Assembly (NCBI RefSeq): GCF_964340395.1
Contig: NC_135550.1
Coordinates: 14,750,908-14,765,907 of the forward strand
Direction of reading: 5' to 3'
Origin: Glandiceps talaboti
Lineage: Eukaryota; Hemichordata; Enteropneusta; Spengelidae
DNA: 15,000 bases
Positions 9,876-15,000 of this stretch are shown piece by piece. A model generated the notes under the pieces. That model did not search any database and was not told the origin of the DNA. It worked only from the letters and a program-made list of their open reading frames with translations. The number at the start of each line of letters is the position of its first letter. Position 1 is the stretch's first letter. The position numbers and the translations under genes are program-made.

Positions 9876-10204
9876 TCAGAAAGTTCTAAATATACGGTCT
9901 AGAATGTATTTCGCAGTCCCTGCCAATGAATCATCGTTCATCATACCCATTATCAACCGTTCTACAGTTCCACCTTCTCCTTCCCTTTCTCTCCATCTTC
10001 GTAAGATTTGTACTTTTACTTCTCTCAGTCCACACGTGACTATTGGGTAATCGTGTTCAATTTCAGTCAGATCAATATCCAGAATATTGGCTAGTCGGAT
10101 GTGAAAGTCATCTCTCAAACAAGCTGCGATATCCTCCATCTGGTAATCCGTTAGTGGTGGACGTAGTTTGCTACCTCCTAACCTTTGAACTTCTTTCATG
10201 GTTT
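9876..10204 (-). CDS. Exon 3 of the death-domain gene: C-terminal death domain
   Basis: Last coding exon, residues 327-435, ending in TGA at 9878-9876. The acceptor is a pyrimidine-rich TTTCTCTAG|AAACC. The fold is read from a six-helix pattern: H1 LTDYQMEDIAACL (344-356), H2 IRLANILDI (361ff), H3 LTEIEHD, H4 LREVKVQILRRWRERE with the typical LxxWxxR core, H5 TVERLIMGMM, H6 GTAKYILDRIF. The order and spacing match the Death superfamily (death rather than CARD or DED, judged from LA..L in H2 and LRRW in H4). The usual Trp near the start of H2 is replaced by Phe. It stops four residues after H6, so the domain sits at the very C-terminus, as in many adaptors. Confidence 0.85.
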
Positions 10205-12387
10205 CTAGAGAAATTTCAAGAAATTACTGGCATGTAAATATAAACGGTAAGTATTTACGTGTTTAGCACGTTTATATTACCGTCGTTCCACAAGTCAAAA
10301 CACATCACGGGTTAATGCTCAAATAATCCAATGTTCTTTATTCAAACTGAGAATGTTTCAGCTTAATTTTTCTTTGGAATCGCGAGTATTATAAATGAAA
10401 CAAACTTAAAAGATGAGATGAGATGAGATGGGATGGGATGGGATGGGATGAGATGGGATGAGATGAGATGAGATGAGATGAGACGGTAAGACTTGTTTCA
10501 TACGACAATGTCTTTAGTGGCGTTCCTTCTTAGAGAAGTACTTTGACAAGGAAAACGACAATAACCTGTTTTTACGATTCCATCGTCATGGTCATCAAAG
10601 CTTCAGACTGTCTGGTGTAATAATTGGCAATGTGGTATTGACGCATGTTCAAACACCCCCCCCCCCCCTCAACCACCCTACACACGAACACCCCCCCCCC
10701 CACACACACACAGATACACACACAACCCATTTCTTTCACAGGTCATGGTTTCTTTACGTAGTACGTAGCAACACTCATACTTCTCATACGTCACATCACG
10801 AGTACAGTTTGGACATTTGTAGAGTGATTTCAACGGAGGTAGATTACATTCATTCATTCATTCATTCATTCATTCATTCATTCAAACTTAATTTATGTAA
10901 TTATAATGCTAACCACACTGCCAAATATGGTAAAACGTATGCAAATGCAATACATGTATTTTACTTTAAGCTCAGTTGGCATGATCACATGAATGTTGAA
11001 GTGTGCAAAAGTTTGCAAGATCATTTGTATTTCCTAAAACCTAACCCTATCATTCAAGGGAAGTTGTGTGTATATATGCAACTATTTCTGTTACAAAACC
11101 TTTGCTTACCCTTGAGGTAGTAATCCTTAAGTCGTACTTCAACTTCCAGTTTCGTTACAGCCATTCTGTATTCATAAAGTTCTCTTTGTATTCCAGATAA
11201 CTCAAATTTTAGTGTACCAATTTTCCATCTGAGGTCTTCCTTTTCATGATCGAGAATTGTCATACGAGCCTCGATTTTACCCACCTCAGGTGCTAATAGA
11301 GTGACATATATATTAAGAAAATAATCCGAGAAAGAATAAAATAAATTAGCATAACTCTAGAATTGAACTCGGGTTGACCGAACATATTTACCAATGTATT
11401 CAAATGCATAGACTGAATCGCTAATAAAATGCAAGAAATTTTCACTGAAGCAAATGCTGGCATGTAGATATAAACGGCAAGTATTACGTGGCTGATGCAA
11501 AAATTAAAGCTATGCTAACAACATCCGGGTAGATAAATTGACAGTTCAACTATACAATCACAAGCAATGATACACTATTACACTGACTTACCTTTGAAGG
11601 CAAAATTGTCTGGAGGACTTTGAAAATAATTTAGGTTATGAATATTCATAGATGATGACACTGACGGTGTTCCTGGTAGAAAACTAGATCTAGCACTCCC
11701 ATTATCAGGTCGGGTGATGTAACAAATTTTAGGAGGCGATCCTTCAGGTAAAGAAAAACTTCTCCGCAAGGGTACGGCTGGTAAGGTATGCAACAATGCC
11801 AATGATTGGCATGGGGTAACACAAGCATAGGCCTTTCGAGGCGTAGCATCCAAAACGTCGTTCAATTGAGCTTCAAGGTCTGGGAAATGTGTGTAAATGA
11901 CAGAAACCAGTCTATGTGTGTACTCTATACTCTTAGGTACAAGACTTAGAATTTTTGTCCATTTGCAGAATCGAATATCGAGGGGGACCTTTGCAATGGC
12001 TTCTTTTACGTCCACGTGGGTCTTTTCACAGCGTTGTCGGTCTACAATCTCTTGGAGATGACGAAATTGGCTTTTGATTCTCTTTCTATTTTGTGTCTGT
12101 CTCGAATCATCACCGCTAAAAAGTTCATCCTGCATTCGGATAACTTTCAGAAGTATTTTCCATGCATCTAAGATATATTGTATTGCTTTGCTCTCACTCC
12201 CGTTGTCCATGTATAAGTCCAAATCTTGTAGATCCGTTATCCTGAACGACCCTTTCTTCTTCGAGGCACATCCTGTCCGATTCCCAACGGTGTTAAAAGC
12301 ACGGTGGAGAGACAACAGAGTTTCCTTTTTCTGTAACTCTTCCCATATTGCTTCCAATGAATGGATGTAATCTTTCAACCGATCCAT
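9876..12387 (-). CDS. Death-domain adaptor-like protein, three coding exons
   Basis: Spliced gene: join of 12387-11592, 11292-11110 and 10204-9876, read on the minus strand, 1308 nt, 435 residues plus TGA. Both introns (299 and 905 nt) have GT/AG ends and both are phase 1: exon 1 ends in G and exon 2 opens with CA, exon 2 ends in G and exon 3 opens with AA, so the frame stays open. Layout: helical N-terminal region (about 1-180), Ser/Pro-rich linker (about 181-265), coiled coil (about 267-326), C-terminal death domain (about 344-431). No signal peptide or membrane segment is visible, so a cytoplasmic protein is likely. Death domains pair with other death domains in apoptosis and innate immune signalling; the partner here is unknown and the N-terminal part matches no family I recognise. 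The start is set by an in-frame TGA two codons upstream of the ATG, with A at -3 and G at +4. Confidence 0.8.
10227..10261. repeat. Short dispersed repeat, copy in intron 2
   Basis: 35 bp that match 11457-11490 with two substitutions and one single-base gap. It lies 22 bp upstream of the exon 3 acceptor. AATATAAACG (10237-10246) and CGTTTATATT (10269-10278) also form an inverted repeat here. Confidence 0.65.
10411..10485. repeat. (GATGA)n / (GATGG)n pentanucleotide minisatellite
   Basis: About 14 five-base units, AGATG and GGATG variants in blocks, within intron 2 of the death-domain gene. Confidence 0.95.
10656..10720. repeat. C homopolymers and CA-rich low-complexity tract
   Basis: A run of 13 C (10656-10668) and one of 11 C (10691-10701), followed by an interrupted CA repeat. 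It lies in intron 2 of the death-domain gene; the plus-strand open frame across it is an artefact. Confidence 0.9.
10846..10884. repeat. (ATTC)n microsatellite
   Basis: Nine to ten uninterrupted CATT/ATTC units, in intron 2 of the death-domain gene. Confidence 0.95.
11110..11292 (-). CDS. Exon 2 of the death-domain gene: coiled coil
   Basis: 183 nt, residues 267-326 plus parts of the two split codons. The acceptor is CTATTAG|CACC and the donor is CAAGG|GTAAGC. The peptide is highly charged with a heptad-like hydrophobic pattern (KIEARMTILDHEKEDL, then LKFELSGIQRELYEY, then VTKLEVEVRL), as expected for a coiled coil that mediates oligomerisation. Both flanking introns are phase 1, so the exon is symmetrical and could be skipped or duplicated without breaking the frame. 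A decayed paralogous copy lies about 2.8 kb away at 8444-8204. Confidence 0.8.
11457..11490. repeat. Short dispersed repeat, copy in intron 1
   Basis: Second copy, same orientation as 10227-10261. The two copies bracket exon 2, one in each flanking intron. Confidence 0.65.
11592..12387 (-). CDS. Exon 1 of the death-domain gene: unrecognised helical N-terminal region
   Basis: Codes for residues 1-265 plus the first base of codon 266. It ends at a near-perfect donor (AAAG|GTAAGTCAG). Four helix-rich stretches are visible: about 1-33 (starts MDRLKDYIHSLEAIWEEL), 57-90 (amphipathic, ending RMQDELF), 96-120 (basic, Arg/Lys/Gln-rich) and 125-180. From about 181 it turns into a low-complexity linker rich in Ser, Pro and Leu, with several SxP/SP sites (RRSFSLPEGSPPK, FLPGTPSVSSS) that look like phosphorylation or docking sites; that role is inference. 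I do not recognise the helical region as a named domain; it might be a diverged protein-interaction bundle. The exon is open for 265 codons, far longer than other AT-rich open stretches in the window. Confidence 0.8.
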
Positions 12388-12404
12388 TCTTCACTGACGT
12401 CCAT
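12375..12404 (-). promoter_or_regulatory. Upstream ORF overlapping the death-domain start codon
   Basis: An ATG 17 nt before the main start opens a nine-codon frame ending in TGA 13 nt inside the coding region, in a different frame. Its context is weak (T at -3, G at +4), while the main ATG has A at -3 and G at +4. If present in the mRNA it would lower translation of the main frame through leaky scanning. Confidence 0.4.
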
Positions 12405-12820
12405 CCACTGTTCAAATCTACCTGTGTAAGCAGTTATCAGAGAATCGAGGAATATATGTGAACAGTTTTTTTTAAAAACATATCTGTTAAAATTAGCTTA
12501 TAAAGTTGTATTTAACAAGATGAAGTGGAGGGAAGTAGGCTTACATCACATCACTGCATATTCACCTTTTAAACTGATATGACCATTTTCTCTCTTGCTC
12601 TTAATCGTTATTCGGTCGCTATCGCTTTCTTACAACAACATGGGAGAATAGGAAGTGTTCAGATAAACACAGTGGGTCCCAGGGTTATCTTAACACCTGC
12701 TGTATGAATATTGATTAGCCATTTCATGTTTTTGCATTGCATCGATGGTAGTTGTGTTACCGCTACAATTTTCATCATGGTTTACATCATATATAAACGT
12801 GTCGATGTCGCACTTGTGAA

Positions 12821-12874
12821 CGTTCGTTTAGGGAGAGGGGAGGGGGTTTTCTCCTAAACGAACGAAGTTCGTTT
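12821..12874. repeat. Nested, mutually exclusive hairpins
   Basis: CGTTCGTTTAGG (12821-12832) pairs perfectly with CCTAAACGAACG (12853-12864) around a purine-rich 20-nt loop (GGAGAGGGGAGGGGG type). The right arm can instead pair with the next bases: AAACGAA (12856-12862) with TTCGTTT (12868-12874). It lies in the proposed leader intron of the death-domain gene. Confidence 0.6.
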
Positions 12875-13339
12875 ATTGAGCTTGTGTGCGAACGTATAGT
12901 TACACGGGGTCCATACTTCGAGATACTATACTACTACGATGTATTTAATGTTTTCATTTACGACTGCGTCTGTCTGTCAACCCCGTGCTCATAATAGAGG
13001 CCAGCATACATAGTTGCAGGAGAACATTAGAATTCCTTCGAATGTCTGGCAATTTTAATATTTTTGTTAGTTAGTTTGAAGAACTGTCCACGCCCCAGTT
13101 CTTGTTTAGAAAGTTTTTTTTTTCAAACAAGCAAATTTTGGGTTCTGACTACTTGAGTACCTTGATGTCATAATCTTATAAGCGAAATTGAACGAACTGG
13201 TTTACATAAACTGGGGCCGGAGGGGGTGACGCAGCCGCGCAGTATGCAAATTGTAAACTACACCGCTCTCACTTACCCACATCGAAAGCAATGGAAAGAG
13301 AACATGTCAGACGTACTTAAAGAAAACTTGTTGACTTAC
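12875..13339. other. Proposed leader intron, no exon seen
   Basis: Single-copy sequence between the nested hairpin and the donor at 13340. A GC-rich patch (ACTGGGGCCGGAGGGGGTGACGCAGCCGCG region) lies at about 13208-13240. No coding stretch. Confidence 0.35.
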
Positions 13340-13490
13340 CTTGTCATGAAAAAGTATAAGATTCAACGCGAATAGTGCAAATATTTGACATTTTCGACAC
13401 GCACATTCAGGAAGCCAACTTATACTCTAGTAGCACAAGTCACCCAGAAAAAAAATATTTCGAATACACTAGATTGTGTTCGTACCGACA
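13340..13490 (-). other. Putative non-coding first exon of the death-domain gene
   Basis: A consensus donor (GACAAG|GTAAGTC) follows 13340 on the minus strand, about 0.95 kb upstream of the coding start. A matching acceptor is CTTACACAG at 12422, which would put the 5' leader at 12421-12388. The exon's 5' limit is a guess: it is placed just downstream of the TCTCGCGAGA palindrome at 13498-13507. An ATG close to the donor would run into a stop right after the junction, so the exon would be untranslated. Confidence 0.35.
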
Positions 13491-13497
13491 AGCTTAC

Positions 13498-13507
13498 TCT
13501 CGCGAGA
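13498..13507. promoter_or_regulatory. TCTCGCGAGA core promoter palindrome
   Basis: A perfect TCTCGCGAGA palindrome inside CTCTCGCGAGAG. In animals this is a known TATA-less promoter motif, bound by BANP, and it usually sits tens of bases upstream of the transcription start. Here it lies about 160 bp upstream of a consensus donor on the minus strand, which fits a promoter for the death-domain gene. Being a palindrome it could also drive transcription to the right. That it acts as the promoter is inference. Confidence 0.4.
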
Positions 13508-13613
13508 GAGCTAATTTAGTAGGCCTCGCAGTCATTTAATGAGGAAACGGAATAGTATTGTTTATCTCTCCTTACAATTTGATGAATTAGATGTGGAAAT
13601 TCTGCTATAGTAC

Positions 13614-13694
<81 letters not shown>

Positions 13695-13860
13695 TAGCGA
13701 CAGAGGCAGACAAAGAGAGAGACAGAGACACAGTGAGAGACAGAGAGAGACAGAGAGCGAGAGATAAAGAGAGACAGACAGACAGACAGACACAGACAGA
13801 TAGATAGACAGATAAAAGAGACAAAGACACACAGAGAGAGAGAGAGAGGGAGAGAGAGGG
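13614..13860. repeat. (GACA)n array passing into GA-rich polypurine tract
   Basis: About 20 pure GACA units (to 13694), then imperfect GAGA/GACA sequence to 13860. On the plus strand it is almost free of pyrimidines except C, so it could form triplex DNA. Confidence 0.95.

Positions 13861-13896
<36 letters not shown>
13861..13896. repeat. (TG)n microsatellite
   Basis: About 17 TG units directly abutting the GA-rich tract. Confidence 0.95.
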
Positions 13897-13899
<3 letters not shown>

Positions 13900-13957
13900 T
13901 GTGAGTGTCATTGCCAACGTCGGATGTGTATCAAGACGATTTATCCCATCCCAGGAA

Positions 13958-13960
<3 letters not shown>

Positions 13961-14010
<50 letters not shown>

Positions 14011-14022
14011 GTCTTTCTCTCT
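13961..14022. repeat. (GTCT)n array, inverted partner of the GACA array
   Basis: About 11 GTCT units followed by CT-rich sequence. It is the reverse complement of the array at 13614-13694, so both arrays can pair as a long stem. Confidence 0.95.
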
Positions 14023-14114
14023 GTGTCTCGATACTACATGATGACTGCAAAGCTGACTTCTAATGACCATTGACAACGCCAGTGACTGTAAAAAAAATCT
14101 ATCATGTTCAACCA

Positions 14115-14348
14115 TGAATCATTATTTCTACTAACTCCCATAAGTCACTGGGCCATAGCAAAGATACCCTGGAAAGGTAAAAGACCAACTTGATGTTTCT
14201 CTGAAATCGCAAGCCTCTCTAGGGTGATGAATATTCATTATGAAACTTGAATATATTATTTCTGCTGACTCCCATGATGCAATATCACACAGCAAAGATA
14301 CCTTATAAAGGAACAAGATAAACTTCACGTTTTTTCTGAAATCACAAG
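14115..14348. repeat. Diverged ~100-bp direct repeat
   Basis: Copy A 14115-14213, copy B 14248-14348. Shared words in order: ATTATTTCT, CTGACTCCCAT or CTAACTCCCAT, AGCAAAGATACC, TTTCTGAAATC and CAAG. The 34-bp spacer holds a perfect 12-bp palindrome ATGAATATTCAT (14227-14238). It sits directly downstream of the HSPA12-like fragment. Confidence 0.6.
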
Positions 14349-14397
14349 TAATTGTAGGTGCTGTAAAATCATGAAATGACACTCTAGAACCCATAGT

Positions 14398-14662
14398 TTA
14401 TGGAAATGCCTTTATTTTCCTGGAGTGGTGTTTCCCTTTCCCATCTGACATTACCCGTATGTACTTCTCGTCATGTTTGCCAGGAACGAAGTCATCGGTT
14501 GTATCAACACCATACGTTTGACCACACACTCTTTTGTCAACGATATCAGGTCGCTGACCAAACATCACGGCCCCCTTTTACAACTGCTAAGCTTGCCTCA
14601 ACCGGGGTCAGTATTTTGTACTTCTTTCCAAAAGCATCCTTTACAGCATTTTGGCCACGGTT
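14398..14662 (-). pseudogene. HSPA12-like (Hsp70 family) C-terminal fragment, frameshifted
   Basis: On the minus strand the first frame (14662 to about 14575) reads QNAVKDAFGKKYKILTPVEA then SLAVVKG. After a run of five G (14575-14571) the reading continues one frame over with AVMFGQRPDIVDKRVCGQTYG and later PGKHDEKYIRV, then stops at TAA (14400-14398). The pattern AFG, P.EA.LAV.KGA, FG.RP, TYGV and GKHxEK is the late nucleotide-binding-domain region of HSPA12A/B-type proteins, a family expanded in several marine invertebrates. The segment covers roughly 87 residues of a protein usually above 550. A plausible acceptor (TTTATTAG) precedes it, so it may be a last exon. The extra G and the early stop favour a pseudogene, though one base in a G run could also be an assembly error. 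Confidence 0.65.
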
Positions 14663-14811
14663 CTAATAAAGTCATAAATAGTTGACATTCCGGGAGTAAT
14701 CCTTCTAAGACTAAGAAGTAGAATATAATTGACTAATCCTCTGTACTATGCCATTGCACTACAATAATGTAAATCACACTATCATATAAATAGACACATT
14801 TGTCAAATTTA

Positions 14812-14991
14812 TCATACACCACATTGTGTGTTACACACCAGTTCTGCATCGCCTATGATCTTATTGTTATCAATAGAACTTGCAACCCAGGGGAAAAGAG
14901 CGCCACCAACATGAATGAATCCACTCGGTTGGAGTGTACAGTCCTTGTAGATTCCATCCAACTCACTAGTACCGAGTACTCGTGACCACAT
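14812..14991 (-). CDS. Possible 59-residue ORF or exon, unrecognised
   Basis: An ATG directly after a splice-like TATTTCAG opens 59 codons to TGA. The peptide has a mixed, protein-like composition (SELDGIYKDC, PSGFIHVGGALFPW, IIGDAELVC) and no low complexity. The plus strand is open over the same stretch, so chance is quite possible. It lies 150 bp upstream of the HSPA12-like fragment on the same strand, but I see no HSPA12 motif in it. Confidence 0.2.
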   Translation of the reverse strand: MWSRVLGTSELDGIYKDCTLQPSGFIHVGGALFPWVASSIDNNKIIGDAELVCNTQCGV

Positions 14992-15000
14992 GCTGAAATA

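Noticed and set aside
10632-11120. 162-codon plus-strand open frame
   Set aside because: Runs through C runs, CA repeats and the ATTC array, and lies antisense to intron 2 and exon 2 of the death-domain gene.
11340-11400. tRNA B-box-like sequence (GAGTTCAATTC, minus strand)
   Set aside because: No A box at the right distance and no cloverleaf pairing.
12074-12370. 98-codon plus-strand open frame
   Set aside because: Antisense shadow of death-domain exon 1.
13516-14115. 199-codon minus-strand open frame
   Set aside because: Long only because the GACA, GA and TG repeats lack stops; composition is pure low complexity.
14400-14685. Two overlapping plus-strand open frames
   Set aside because: Antisense to the HSPA12-like fragment, which explains the conserved-looking composition.

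Overview
This window is nuclear DNA from an animal, most likely a marine invertebrate. It is AT-rich and gene-poor. The few coding stretches are short exons bounded by standard GT/AG splice sites. The rest is microsatellites, G/C homopolymer runs, tandem repeats and small mobile-element remains. A death-domain adaptor next to a fragment of an HSPA12-type (Hsp70-like) gene fits families that are strongly expanded in bivalve molluscs, amphioxus, hemichordates and echinoderms. I cannot place the species from sequence alone.

The best-supported gene lies on the minus strand at 12387-9876. It has three coding exons (12387-11592, 11292-11110, 10204-9876) with matching splice phases and a total CDS of 1308 nt (435 aa). 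The protein has a helical N-terminal region I do not recognise, a Ser/Pro-rich linker, a coiled-coil exon and a C-terminal death domain. A perfect splice donor at 13340 and a TCTCGCGAGA promoter palindrome at 13498-13507 suggest an upstream non-coding first exon. A nine-codon upstream ORF overlaps the start codon.

Other coding traces are also on the minus strand. 4371-4022 is an internal exon of an unrecognised Ser/Thr/Glu/Asp-rich protein. 8444-8204 is a decayed copy of the death-domain gene's coiled-coil exon, interrupted by a 63-bp insertion flanked by 9-bp direct repeats. 14662-14398 is an HSPA12-like C-terminal fragment with one frameshift and an early stop.

Repeats, left to right: a foldback element (260-600); a CCA/CAT microsatellite (952-1066); G-punctuated ~30-bp repeats (2725-2815, 3665-3745); a probable tRNA-derived SINE (3622-3480); TGTA and TG arrays (4651-4857); a three-copy ~145-bp tandem repeat (6444-6845); a GATGA minisatellite (10411-10485); an ATTC array (10846-10884); a nested hairpin (12821-12874); a GACA / GA-rich / TG / TCTG cluster (13614-14022) forming a long inverted repeat; and a diverged ~100-bp direct repeat (14115-14348). 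I see no CRISPR array, operon or bacterial feature.
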